This document shows positions 56,489 through 64,000 of a stretch of 64,000 nucleotides of DNA, one piece after another. The stretch is from Dyella sp. C9. Its GTDB lineage: Bacteria; Pseudomonadota; Gammaproteobacteria; Xanthomonadales; Rhodanobacteraceae. Within the stretch, counting starts at the first letter, position 1; each line of letters starts with the position of its first letter. The stretch spans positions 62,001 through 126,000 of the forward strand of contig NZ_QIRF01000002.1 of the NCBI RefSeq assembly GCF_003332825.1. Direction: 5' to 3'. Under the pieces are notes generated by a model, which worked only from the letters and a program-made list of their open reading frames with translations, had not been told where the DNA came from and did no database searches. The translations under genes and the position numbers were made by a program.

Positions 56489-57580
56489 TCAGACGTGTTC
56501 GACCACTTCCAGGCCGAAGCCGCCCAGGCCCACCATCTTGCGCGGCGTGCCCAGCACGCGAAGCTGGCGGATGCCCAGGTCGGCCAGGATCTGCGCGCCC
56601 AGGCCGAGCTGGCGCCACTCCTGCTGCTGCGCCTCTTCCGGCGCCTGCGCCAGCGGCTGGCGGTTGAGGCGACGCAGCAGCGCATCGGCGGTGTCCTCGC
56701 CGGACAGCACCAGCAGCGCGCCGCGGCCTTCGTCGGCGATGCGGCGAAGCGCGGCAGTCACGGTAAGGCCGAGGTCGTCGCGCTGCAGGTGCAGCACATC
56801 GGACAGCGTGTTGCGCACGTGCACGCGGGTGAGCACCGGCTCGCCGTCGTGCACGGTGCCGCGCAACAGCGCGAAATGCAGGCCCTGGCGGATGGCGTCG
56901 CGATAAGCCACCAGGCGGAACGGGCCGAACTCGGTCTGCACGTCTTCCTCGTACACGCGCTGCACCGTCTTCTCGGTTTCCAGGCGGTAGCGGATCAGGT
57001 CGGCGATGGTCCCGATCTTCAGGCCATGCTTCCTGGCGAACACTTCAAGCTCCGGGCGACGGGCCATCGAGCCGTCTTCGTGCAGGATCTCGATCAGCAC
57101 GGCCGAAGGCTCCAACCCCGCCAAGGCGGCCAGATCGCAGCCCGCCTCGGTGTGGCCGGCGCGGGTGAGCACACCGCCGGGCTGCGCGGTGAGCGGAAAG
57201 ATATGACCCGGCTGCGAGAGGTCCTGTGGCTTGGCGTCCGACTTCACAGCCACCTGGATGGTGCGCGCGCGGTCATGCGCGGAGATGCCCGTGGTGACGC
57301 CTTCGGCCGCCTCGATCGAAACGGTGAAGTTGGTCTGGTACGGCGAGGTGTTGTCCACCACCATCGGCTTCAAGCCCAGCTGGCGCGTGCGCTGTTCGGT
57401 CAGGGTGAGGCAGACCAGGCCGCGCGCCTCGCGCACCATGAAGTTGATGTCTTCGGGCCGCACCATCTGCGCGGCCATGATCAGGTCGCCTTCGTTCTCG
57501 CGGTCCTCGTCGTCGAGGATCACGACCATGCGGCCGGCGCGGATGTCTTCGAGGATTTCGGGGATGGTGTTGAAGCTCAT
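56489..57580 (-). CDS. ribB: 3,4-dihydroxy-2-butanone-4-phosphate synthase with degenerate GTP cyclohydrolase II domain
   Basis: The N-terminal domain (about 1-200) makes the four-carbon unit of riboflavin: VVILDDEDRENEGDLIMAAQ, TPYQTNFTVSIEA-like SPYQTNFTVSIEA, SAHDRARTI and RAGHTEAGCDLA are intact. The C-terminal RibA-like domain (about 205-363) lacks the zinc cysteines and the GDVFGSLRCDCG-type stretch (here VHVRNTLSDVLHLQRDD), so GTP cyclohydrolase II activity is unlikely. This resembles the RibBX forms of other gammaproteobacteria. The ATG at 57580 is the conserved start; a frame to 58198 overlaps ribE. Confidence 0.94.
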   Translation of the reverse strand: MSFNTIPEILEDIRAGRMVVILDDEDRENEGDLIMAAQMVRPEDINFMVREARGLVCLTLTEQRTRQLGLKPMVVDNTSPYQTNFTVSIEAAEGVTTGISAHDRARTIQVAVKSDAKPQDLSQPGHIFPLTAQPGGVLTRAGHTEAGCDLAALAGLEPSAVLIEILHEDGSMARRPELEVFARKHGLKIGTIADLIRYRLETEKTVQRVYEEDVQTEFGPFRLVAYRDAIRQGLHFALLRGTVHDGEPVLTRVHVRNTLSDVLHLQRDDLGLTVTAALRRIADEGRGALLVLSGEDTADALLRRLNRQPLAQAPEEAQQQEWRQLGLGAQILADLGIRQLRVLGTPRKMVGLGGFGLEVVEHV

Positions 57581-57605
57581 GGGTATTCGATCCGAAAGCG
57601 TTTTG

Positions 57606-57700
57606 TCATTGCCGTCATCCCAGCGGAAGCTGGGATCCAGCGACTTGAATGTGTGCGAAAGACACTGGATCCCAGCTTTCGCTGGGATGACAGGCATTAC
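57606..57700. repeat. Palindromic repeat (GTCATCCCAGCG...GCTGGGAT family)
   Basis: Arms of about 25 nt starting GTCATCCCAGCGGAAGCTGG and the facing GCTTTCGCTGGGATGAC surround about 35 nt. It occupies most of the ribE-ribB gap and just reaches the last codon of ribE. Single copy in this window. Confidence 0.75.
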
Positions 57701-58338
57701 GCGAAACCGTGCTGCTTGAGGAACGCTGCATCGAGCTTCGGCGCTTCGCCACCGGCGATCAGCCGCTCGATGTAACGCGCCACCACGTCCACCTCGATGT
57801 TCACTGCATCGCCCGCCTTTCTCGCATGGAACGCCGTGTGTTCCACCGTATGTGGAATAAGGTTCACGCCGAAGCGATGGCCGTTGACCTCGTTCACGGT
57901 GAGGCTGGTGCCGTCGATGCAGATCGAACCCTTGGCCGCGATGTAGCGCGACAGGTTCGCCGGCACTTCGAACACCCAGCGCAGCGAGCGGCCATCGGGC
58001 GTGATCGACACCACCTTGCCCACGCCATCGACGTGGCCGGAAACCAGATGGCCACCGAGGCGGTCGGCGAGGCGCAGCGCCTTCTCCAGGTTCACCGGAT
58101 CGCCGGCCTTGTGCTTGCCCAGCGTGGTGAGCGACAGCGTCTCGTTGGAGACGTCCGCGCTGAAGCCGCGCGGCTCCAGCGTCACCGCGGTCAGGCACAC
58201 GCCGGACACGGCGATGCTGTCGCCCAGTTGCACGTCGGAGAGGTCGAGGTCGGCGGTATCGACATGCAGGCGCACGTCACCGCCACGGGGCTCGAGCCGC
58301 GCGATGCGGCCCACGCTCTGGATGATGCCGGTGAACAT
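57697..58338 (-). CDS. ribE: Riboflavin synthase alpha subunit
   Basis: Dismutates two lumazine molecules to riboflavin. It has 213 residues with the canonical MFTGIIQSVGRI start and two homologous lumazine-binding domains (GDSIAVSGVCLTAVTL in the first; GSICIDGTSLTVNEVNGHRFGV in the second). GGAGG 6 nt upstream supports the start. Expression is controlled by the FMN riboswitch in its leader, which probably also governs ribB and downstream genes. Confidence 0.97.
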   Translation of the reverse strand: MFTGIIQSVGRIARLEPRGGDVRLHVDTADLDLSDVQLGDSIAVSGVCLTAVTLEPRGFSADVSNETLSLTTLGKHKAGDPVNLEKALRLADRLGGHLVSGHVDGVGKVVSITPDGRSLRWVFEVPANLSRYIAAKGSICIDGTSLTVNEVNGHRFGVNLIPHTVEHTAFHARKAGDAVNIEVDVVARYIERLIAGGEAPKLDAAFLKQHGFA

Positions 58339-58473
58339 CAGCGCACCTCCTGCAAGGAGGCGGCGAAATGATCGGAACGATGCTTGGACATGAAACGTTT
58401 CCCGCGTTGAAAAGCATGCGAAAAACGCCCCAAGGCGTCTGGCAGGCGCACGCCCGCGAAGGCATGCACCGTA

Positions 58474-58635
58474 CCGTCTTCTCTCATCCGGACTTTCTGG
58501 CCACCATCGCTGGTTGCCAACCGTCGGCTCCGGCATTGGACCGGATCTGCTGACCTTCCGATGTTCCGGAAGCGCTCGCGGGCTCGCCCCTGGGGACCTA
58601 CCGCCGGTGGGGAATCGCACCCCGCCCTGAAGACG
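58474..58635 (-). promoter_or_regulatory. FMN riboswitch (RFN element) in the ribE leader
   Basis: Read on the minus strand the conserved blocks occur in order: CTTCAGGGCGGGGTGCGATT, CCCACCGGCGGTA, AGCCCGCGAGCG, GTCAGCAGATCCGGT, CCGACGGT and AGTCCGGATGAGAGAAGA. Pairing ends CGTCTTC/GAAGACG close the P1 stem. About 135 nt then remain before the ribE start for the expression platform. When FMN binds, riboflavin gene expression should fall. Confidence 0.96.
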
Positions 58636-58758
58636 TCGTTGTGGTTTTGCCGGCGAACCGGCCAGGCGAGTTTAGCACCTTCCAGCGGGACGGCCGTGGA
58701 AGGATCGTGCGTGGAGCGGAACGATGTGTCGCCGCGGCCGCACACACGGTGCCGCCCC

Positions 58759-58784
58759 CGTAGGAGCGCACCCTGTGCGCGACC
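58759..58784. repeat. Single REP-like arm
   Basis: CGTAGGAGCGCACCCTGTGC and the following GCGACC match the left arm of the REP pair at 8573-8640. It lies between the Gfo/Idh gene and the riboswitch. Confidence 0.7.
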
Positions 58785-58789
58785 AACCA

Positions 58790-59806
58790 TCACATCCCCG
58801 GCGGCTGCCCGGTCAGGCGCCGATAATCCCGCAGCACCTGATCCATCACCCAGCTGGTACGTGCCCCGCTTTCGGGCGTGGACGGAGAGGCGCCCGCATG
58901 GCCGGTCAGCTCGGCCACGATGGTTTCGATCAGCGGCTGCTGGATATGCGTGGGGTTGGCCACTTTGTGCTCCACCACGCCGGCGGCGTTCTCCACGCGG
59001 ATCGGGCCATCGCCAAAGGTGGCGAAGCTGATGCGCCCCTGGTCGCCGACCACCTCGATCTCGTCATGGTACTTGTAGCTGTCGAAGTTCCACAGGCCGG
59101 TGCCCAGCATGCCGTTGCCGAAGGCGAACGACATGGCCACGGTGTCCTCCACCGGATAGGCGCCCAGCTGGTTGCTGGCCTGGCCACTGGCCGAGACGAT
59201 GGGGCCGAACAGCCAGTCCAGGATGTCCAGCGTATGGCAGCCGATGTCCATGAAGATGCCGCCGCCGGAGATCTCGGGGCGCACGTGCCAGGGCAGGTTC
59301 TTCGGGTCGTGGTAGCGCGGATGGTGCGGTTCGTGCAGCACCACGTTGACGATGCGCGGCGTGCCGATCGCCTGCTCGTCGAAGATCAGCTCGCGCACCT
59401 TGCCAAAGCGCGGCAGCGCGCGACGGTAGTAGGCCACGAACACCGGCACGCCGGCCTTCCTGCCAGCATCGATGATCGCCTCGCACTCGGCGTAGTCCAG
59501 CGCCATCGGCTTTTCCACGTACACCGGCTTGCCCGCCGCGATGCACATCAGCGCGTACTGCTTGTGCGTGGACGGCGGCGTGGCCACGTAGACGGCATTG
59601 ACCTCGGGATCGGCGATCAGCGCGGCCGCGTCGTCGTACCAGCGCGGCACGCCGTGGCGCTGCGCGTAATCACGCGCCTTGTCGCCATCGCGGCGCATCA
59701 CCGCCACCAGCGCGGAATTGGGTGTCTTGCTGAAGCCCGGGCCGCTCTTCACCTCGGTGACGTTGCCGCAACCGATGATGCCCCAGCGTATCGCTGCCGT
59801 CGTCAT
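58790..59806 (-). CDS. Gfo/Idh/MocA family oxidoreductase
   Basis: A 338-residue NAD(P)-dependent oxidoreductase of the glucose-fructose/inositol dehydrogenase family. The N-terminal Rossmann region is WGIIGCGNVTEVKSGPGF, with VYVEKPMALDYAECEAIIDA carrying the EKP motif, and GGGIFMDIGCHTLDILDWLFG in the catalytic half (the Asp-x-x-x-His pattern). Substrate unknown, likely a sugar or cyclitol. It overlaps the upstream dioxygenase gene by 4 nt, so the two are probably made together. Confidence 0.92.
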   Translation of the reverse strand: MTTAAIRWGIIGCGNVTEVKSGPGFSKTPNSALVAVMRRDGDKARDYAQRHGVPRWYDDAAALIADPEVNAVYVATPPSTHKQYALMCIAAGKPVYVEKPMALDYAECEAIIDAGRKAGVPVFVAYYRRALPRFGKVRELIFDEQAIGTPRIVNVVLHEPHHPRYHDPKNLPWHVRPEISGGGIFMDIGCHTLDILDWLFGPIVSASGQASNQLGAYPVEDTVAMSFAFGNGMLGTGLWNFDSYKYHDEIEVVGDQGRISFATFGDGPIRVENAAGVVEHKVANPTHIQQPLIETIVAELTGHAGASPSTPESGARTSWVMDQVLRDYRRLTGQPPGM

Positions 59807-60669
59807 GTGGTCTTGAACTCCCCTTTCAGGAACTGCTGGTGATAGGCGTGGAACACGTTCACTTCCGGATGGCGCGCGCGCTCCACCAGGTGCGCGCGCA
59901 AGGCTTCGCGTACACAGGGCTGCAGCGAGGACAGGTATTCGAGCGTGTATTCGGTGTGGTCGAGCACGCCGAAATGGCAGGTCGGGTCATGCTCGGTGGA
60001 GTGAAAGCCCAGGTGGATGGTGATCCGCCTGTCCTTGAGCACGCCACCGTAGCCGCGGTGCACCGCGTAGTTGTTGTAGAACACCGCCTCACCGGGCTGC
60101 AGCACCAGTTGGACGCCCTCGTCCAGCTCGGCCGCGTTCACCGGCGCCATCTTCTCGGTGTTGCCGAAGACCGCGCGCTCCGCGGCATTCAGGGGGCGAC
60201 GGTGGCTGCCCGGCACGATCCACAGGCAGCCGTCCACCGTGAGCGGCAGGTTCATCTGCACGTAGTTGTAGTGGTAGTGCTCGCTGAACCAGTTCGGGTC
60301 CACCTGGTCGTCGGGCACCTGCAGCACGTCGCGGTGCCAGCCCTGGCGATAGTCCACGCCTGCCTCGGCGTGGAACAGCGAGGCACCGTCGACGATGATG
60401 CCCTCGCCCAGCAAGCCGCGGCATACGGCGAGGATGTCCTCGTTGCAGATGACGTCCTGGATGCTCCGGATCGCCTTGCCTGGCTGCAGGAACTGCAGGT
60501 TGCTCATGCGCTGCGTATCGGCGCGCTCGCGGCGCGCCTCCTCCACCGCCGCGACATAGCGGGCCACGCCGGCCTCGTCGAGGATGCGGCGCACCAGGTA
60601 ACCCTGCTCGCGGAAGTGGCGACGTTCCTCGTCGCTCAATGTGCCGGCGCTCGGCGGGAACTGCGTCAT
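59803..60669 (-). CDS. Phytanoyl-CoA dioxygenase (PhyH) family protein
   Basis: A 288-residue Fe(II)/2-oxoglutarate-type oxygenase. The iron facial triad is probably the His and Asp of GWHRDVL and the distal His of NNYAVHRGYGG; the Arg of DRRITIHLGF would bind 2-oxoglutarate. Members hydroxylate varied substrates. It overlaps the Gfo/Idh gene by 4 nt and follows ribD by 36 nt. The pair's presence inside the riboflavin block is unexplained. Confidence 0.9.
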   Translation of the reverse strand: MTQFPPSAGTLSDEERRHFREQGYLVRRILDEAGVARYVAAVEEARRERADTQRMSNLQFLQPGKAIRSIQDVICNEDILAVCRGLLGEGIIVDGASLFHAEAGVDYRQGWHRDVLQVPDDQVDPNWFSEHYHYNYVQMNLPLTVDGCLWIVPGSHRRPLNAAERAVFGNTEKMAPVNAAELDEGVQLVLQPGEAVFYNNYAVHRGYGGVLKDRRITIHLGFHSTEHDPTCHFGVLDHTEYTLEYLSSLQPCVREALRAHLVERARHPEVNVFHAYHQQFLKGEFKTT

Positions 60670-60705
60670 GGCTTGCTTCCTGGTATCTGGTTTGTAACGG
60701 TGCGC

Positions 60706-61806
60706 TCAGGCCACGGGGCGCAGCTGCAGGCGCAGGTCGTCGCCAAGTACGCGGCGATCGAGGGTGCGCAGTTTCCAGCGCGCGGCCATGTCGTTCAGTG
60801 ACGGCAATCCCAGCAGCGGGCGCGCGTTGTCGCCAAGCAGCACCGGCGCGATGTAAAGCAGCAGCTCGTCCACCAGCCCCGCCGCGAACAGCGAGCCGCA
60901 CAGGCTGGGGCCGGCTTCCACGTGCACCTCGTTGATGTGGCGGTGTGCCAGCGCGTCCATCGCGGCATGCAGGTCCATCGCCCCGCCCTGCTCCGCCACC
61001 ACCGCCAGCTCCGCCGCCTGGAAGCGCGGATCCACCGGTGCGTACTGTTCGTTGTGCAACACCAGCGTGGGCGCCGTGCCATCCAGCACGTGGCTGCCCG
61101 GGGGCGTGCGCAGGCGGTTGTCGAGCACCACGCGCCACGGCGGCGTCAGCGGCTCGCCCTCGGGCAGCCGTGCGGTGAGGCGGGGATTGTCCGCCAGCAC
61201 GGTGCCGGAACCGGTGAGGATGGCCGAGCTGCGCGCGCGCCAGCGCTGCACGTCGGCGCGGGCAGCCTCGCCGGTGATCCACTTGGACTCGCCGTTGGCC
61301 AGCGCCGTACGTCCGTCCAGGCTCATGGCCAGCTTCACGCGAACCCACGGCCGCCCGCGCTCGATGCGGCTGAAGAACCCGATGTTGAGCTCGCGCGCGG
61401 CCTCGTGCATCAGCCCGACGTCCACCACGATGCCGGCGTCGCGAAGCTTGCCTATGCCGCGGCCGTCCACCTGCGGGAACGGATCCTCGGCGGCGATCAC
61501 CACGCGCGATACGCCCGCCGCGATCAACGCGTCGGCGCAGGGCGGCGTGCGGCCGTGGTGGGCGCAGGGTTCCAGCGTCACATAGGCGGTGGCACCACGC
61601 GCCTGTTCGCCGGCCTCACGCAGCGCGAACACTTCCGCGTGCGGCTCGCCGGCGCGCTGGTGATAACCCGAGCCCACCACTCGCTCGCCATGCGCGATCA
61701 CGCAGCCTACGCGCGGGTTGGGATGCGTGGTGTAGAGGCCACGCTCGGCCAGGCGCAGGGCATGGGCCATGTGGGCGTGGTCGAGGGCACTGAAGGCGTC
61801 GGACAT
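60706..61806 (-). CDS. ribD: Bifunctional diaminohydroxyphosphoribosylaminopyrimidine deaminase/reductase
   Basis: Performs the second and third steps of riboflavin synthesis. It has 366 residues. The N-terminal deaminase has the zinc site HAEVFAL and EPCAHHGRTPPCADAL; the C-terminal reductase (from about residue 150) has VRVKLAMSLDGRTAL and EAGPSLCGSLFAAGLVDELL. The ATG at 61806 gives the standard start MSDAFSALDHAHMAHALRLA; an upstream frame to 61926 crosses a repeat. Confidence 0.97.
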   Translation of the reverse strand: MSDAFSALDHAHMAHALRLAERGLYTTHPNPRVGCVIAHGERVVGSGYHQRAGEPHAEVFALREAGEQARGATAYVTLEPCAHHGRTPPCADALIAAGVSRVVIAAEDPFPQVDGRGIGKLRDAGIVVDVGLMHEAARELNIGFFSRIERGRPWVRVKLAMSLDGRTALANGESKWITGEAARADVQRWRARSSAILTGSGTVLADNPRLTARLPEGEPLTPPWRVVLDNRLRTPPGSHVLDGTAPTLVLHNEQYAPVDPRFQAAELAVVAEQGGAMDLHAAMDALAHRHINEVHVEAGPSLCGSLFAAGLVDELLLYIAPVLLGDNARPLLGLPSLNDMAARWKLRTLDRRVLGDDLRLQLRPVA

Positions 61807-61820
61807 GGCTGGGTCTGGCT

Positions 61821-61952
61821 TCCTCTCCCCTCCGGAGAGAGGACTGAGGTGAGGGGCGGGTGCTGGCGGGCAGGCTATCAAAACAGCCGGCGTTGACGTG
61901 GCTTCATCGCAAGACTGGCCCCTCACCCTGCCCTCTCCCCGACGGGGAGAGG
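61821..61952. repeat. Two facing CTCTCCCC repeat elements between nrdR and ribD
   Basis: CCTCTCCCCTCCGGAGAGAG followed by GGTGAGGGG at 61821-61856, and CCCTCACCCTGCCCTCTCCC with a CCCTCTCCCC-GAC-GGGGAGAGGG-type hairpin at 61919-61952. They belong to the same family as the elements flanking valS. Confidence 0.7.
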
Positions 61953-61965
61953 GAAAAGCAGCACG

Positions 61966-62484
61966 CTAGGACTTCTTGCGCCGCGCCACGCTCTCGCCCA
62001 GCAGCGACAGCTGCAGCGCTTCCAGCTCCGGCAGGTCGCGCTCGAGCTTCTCGATCTCTTCGCGGAAGGCCTGCACGTCTTCGAACTTGCGGTAGACCGA
62101 GGCGAAACGCACATAGGCCACCTGGTCGAGCTTCTTCAACTCGCGCATCACCAGCTCGCCTAGCTGGCGCGAAGGCACTTCACGTTCGCCACAACGGCGC
62201 AGGTCGTTGACGATCTCGCGCACGGCCGAATCGACCGAGTGGGTGGGCACCGGGCGCTTCTGCAGCGCACGCTCGAAGCTCACACGCAGCTTGTGCTCGT
62301 CGAAGGGCTCGCGCCGCTCACCGCTCTTGACGATGGTGGGCAGCTTGAGCTCAGCGGTCTCGAACGTGTTGAAGCGCTCGCTGCACTGCGGGCACTCACG
62401 ACGGCGACGCACGGTGGCGCCGTCCTCGGTGAGCCGCGAATCGATCACGCGGGTGTCTTCGTGCTGGCAGAACGGGCAATGCAT
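61966..62484 (-). CDS. nrdR: Transcriptional repressor NrdR
   Basis: Zinc-ribbon/ATP-cone repressor of ribonucleotide reductase genes. It has 172 residues; the zinc ligands are C3, C6, C31 and C34 (MHCPFC ... RRECPQC), and the ATP-cone starts [16 protein letters not shown]. The position next to glyA and ribD is standard in this group. Its own target boxes are not seen in this window. Confidence 0.97.
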   Translation of the reverse strand: MHCPFCQHEDTRVIDSRLTEDGATVRRRRECPQCSERFNTFETAELKLPTIVKSGERREPFDEHKLRVSFERALQKRPVPTHSVDSAVREIVNDLRRCGEREVPSRQLGELVMRELKKLDQVAYVRFASVYRKFEDVQAFREEIEKLERDLPELEALQLSLLGESVARRKKS

Positions 62485-62487
62485 CAG

Positions 62488-62590
62488 AAGGCAGGGAATA
62501 GAGAAGGGGAAATAGAGAATAGATAAGAGCCAGTATGTGGCAGGAACCGGGCCTTCACTCTTCCCGATTCCCCATTCCCCATTCCCGGCT
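62488..62590. repeat. GGGAAT-rich palindromic intergenic repeat, copy 3
   Basis: Left arm with GGGAATAGAGAAGGGGAAAT and right arm ending TTCCCGATTCCCCATTCCCC, separated by about 45 nt. It fills the gap between glyA and nrdR, again between two co-directional genes like copies 1 and 2. Confidence 0.72.
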
Positions 62591-62592
62591 TC

Positions 62593-63846
62593 TCAGCCAT
62601 ACACCGGGAACTTGTGACACTGCGCGGTGACCTTCTCGCGCACCGTGGCGATGACGGCGTCATCGTTGGGCGCGTCCAGCACGTCGCAGATCCAGTGGGT
62701 CAGCTCGACCACGTCCGCTTCCTGGTAGCCGCGGGTGGTGACGGCCGGCGTGCCCACGCGCAGGCCCGAGGTGACGAAGGGCTTGCGGGGGTCGTTCGGC
62801 ACGGCGTTCTTGTTGACCGTGATGTGCGCCTTGCCCAGTGCCTCTTCCGCATCCTTGCCGGTGACGTCGCGGCCGATCAGGTCCACCAGCATCAGGTGGT
62901 TCTCGGTGCCGCCGGACACGATCTTGTAACCGCGCTCGATGAAGGTCTTGGCCATGGCCTGGGCGTTCTTCACCACCTGCGCCTGGTAGGTCTTGAACTC
63001 CGGCTCCAGCGCCTCCTTGAAAGCCACCGCCTTGGCGGCGATGACGTGCATCAGCGGACCGCCCTGGATGCCAGGGAACACGATCGACTGCAGCTTCTTC
63101 TCGATCTCTTCGCCAGCGTCCTTGGCCACGATGATGCCGCCGCGCGGGCCGCGCAGGGTCTTGTGGGTGGTGGAGGTGACCACGTGGGCATGCGGCACCG
63201 GGCTCGGGTACACGCCAGCGGCGATCAGGCCGGCGACGTGGGCCATGTCCACGAACAGGTAGGCGCCGACCTTGTCGGCGATGGCGCGGAAGCGCGCCCA
63301 GTCCATCACCTGCGAGTAGGCACTGAAGCCGGCGACGATCATCTTCGGCTTGTGCTCAATGGCCAGGCGCTCGACTTCGTCGTAATCCACCAGGCCCTGC
63401 TCGTTCACGCCGTACTGCACGGCGTTGAACAGCTTGCCCGACACGTTGACCTTGGCGCCGTGGGTGAGGTGGCCGCCGTGCGCCAGGCTCATGCCCAGGA
63501 TGGTGTCGCCGGGGTTGAGCAGCGCCAGGTACACCGCCTGGTTGGCCTGCGAGCCGGAGTGCGGCTGCACGTTGGCGTAGGTGGCGCCGAACAGCTGCTT
63601 GAGACGATCGATCGCCAGCTTCTCGGCGATGTCCACGTATTCGCAGCCGCCGTAGTAGCGCTTGCCCGGGTAGCCTTCGGCGTACTTGTTGGTGAGCACG
63701 CTGCCCTGCGCTTCCATCACGCGCGGGCTGGCGTAGTTCTCCGAAGCGATCAGCTCGACGTGGTCTTCCTGGCGACGGGCTTCGTCGGCCATGGCCTGGG
63801 CCAGTTCATTGTCATAACCGGCAATCGTGTCGTGCTTCGGGAACAT
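62593..63846 (-). CDS. glyA: Serine hydroxymethyltransferase
   Basis: PLP enzyme interconverting serine and glycine and charging tetrahydrofolate with a one-carbon unit. It has 417 residues; [20 protein letters not shown] and YYGGCEYVD near the start, and the PLP lysine is K229 in [20 protein letters not shown] precedes the ATG. A likely -10 box and a palindrome lie upstream. Confidence 0.98.
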   Translation of the reverse strand: MFPKHDTIAGYDNELAQAMADEARRQEDHVELIASENYASPRVMEAQGSVLTNKYAEGYPGKRYYGGCEYVDIAEKLAIDRLKQLFGATYANVQPHSGSQANQAVYLALLNPGDTILGMSLAHGGHLTHGAKVNVSGKLFNAVQYGVNEQGLVDYDEVERLAIEHKPKMIVAGFSAYSQVMDWARFRAIADKVGAYLFVDMAHVAGLIAAGVYPSPVPHAHVVTSTTHKTLRGPRGGIIVAKDAGEEIEKKLQSIVFPGIQGGPLMHVIAAKAVAFKEALEPEFKTYQAQVVKNAQAMAKTFIERGYKIVSGGTENHLMLVDLIGRDVTGKDAEEALGKAHITVNKNAVPNDPRKPFVTSGLRVGTPAVTTRGYQEADVVELTHWICDVLDAPNDDAVIATVREKVTAQCHKFPVYG

Positions 63847-63885
63847 CCTGACCTCGTTGGGGTGGCTGCAGGGTTAGAACGGGAA

Positions 63886-63912
63886 ATTGTAGCCGCCATG
63901 TGTTATGGCGGC
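63886..63912 (-). promoter_or_regulatory. glyA -10 box with adjacent palindrome
   Basis: On the minus strand TACAAT (63886-63891) is a good -10 box 40 nt before the glyA start. Touching it on the upstream side is a perfect 8-bp inverted repeat (GCCGCCAT at 63892-63899, complement at 63905-63912) that would lie in the spacer, so it may be an operator. Confidence 0.5.
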
Positions 63913-63917
63913 CACCT

Positions 63918-63967
63918 TTGGGCGCTTGCACCAGCATTGCGTACAATGTACCGTACATTGCACGCAA
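63918..63967 (+). promoter_or_regulatory. Promoter and 31-bp palindromic operator for the right-end gene
   Basis: TTGGGC (63918-63923), an 18-bp spacer and TACAAT (63942-63947) form a promoter. The half-site TTGCGTACAATGTAC (63937-63951) is followed by one central base and its complement (63953-63967) with 14 of 15 positions paired. The palindrome covers the -10 box and expected start site, a position typical of repression, often autorepression by a TetR-type regulator. Confidence 0.65.
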
Positions 63968-63987
63968 CCTTTCCGAGGGACTGTCCG

Positions 63988-64000
63988 ATGTCGATCGCGC
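63988..64000 (+). CDS. Start of an unidentified gene (truncated by window end)
   Basis: ATG at 63988 preceded by GAGGGA, encoding Met-Ser-Ile-Ala before the window ends. The well-formed promoter and operator just upstream make a real gene likely. Nothing can be said about the product from four codons. Confidence 0.55.

Overview
The window is a GC-rich, densely packed chromosomal segment of a Xanthomonadales-type gammaproteobacterium, most likely of the Rhodanobacteraceae (Dyella, Luteibacter, Rhodanobacter or a relative). This rests on gene content and order (an Oar-like TonB-dependent receptor with a carboxypeptidase-regulatory-like N-terminus; a glyA-nrdR-ribD-ribE-ribB-ribH-nusB-thiL-pgpA block; pilT-pilU; HemP; an L1-like subclass B3 metallo-beta-lactamase) and on several intergenic palindromic repeat families. 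The species cannot be named from this window. No tRNA, rRNA, CRISPR array, prophage or insertion sequence was seen.

Layout. 1-2.3 kb: 5' end of a TonB-dependent receptor gene with a long leader. 2.3-4.6 kb: pilT-pilU twitching ATPases. 5-16 kb: housekeeping genes (proC-yggT, an M13 peptidase, a cobalamin-binding protein with YjbQ, pdxH, glycerate kinase, aroK-aroB, hemE). 16.4-24 kb: valS, pssA-holD-rimI, proS and an H-NS-type protein. 24-27 kb: a ThrE-like exporter and a QmcA/NfeD pair.

27-45.7 kb is the most distinctive part. It is a long one-directional (minus-strand) cluster of a HlyD-type adaptor, one MacB-type ATPase and eight FtsX/MacB-type permeases arranged as four alternating A/B pairs. 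It continues with a DUF885 zinc-peptidase-like protein, a secreted tandem-PDZ protein, an NtrC-class sigma-54 response regulator, a 103-residue secreted protein and a PAS-containing histidine kinase. A consensus-quality sigma-54 promoter lies directly upstream of the HlyD gene, with two 12-bp palindromes about 34 bp apart further upstream. The regulator pair in the same cluster is therefore the natural candidate to switch on the exporter. I read this as a self-contained sense-and-export envelope system with an unknown substrate.

45.7-52 kb: a Fur-boxed hemP unit, a B3 beta-lactamase, an aldo/keto reductase and a divergent zinc alcohol dehydrogenase, a secreted cysteine-rich protein with an Ivy-like motif, and a dienelactone hydrolase whose promoter overlaps a palindrome. 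52-64 kb: the riboflavin/thiamine/lipid block (pgpA, thiL, nusB, ribH, ldcA, ribB with a degenerate ribA domain, an FMN riboswitch before ribE, ribD, nrdR, glyA), with a PhyH dioxygenase/Gfo-Idh oxidoreductase pair inserted. The right end holds the first codons of a plus-strand gene whose promoter carries a 31-bp near-perfect palindrome.
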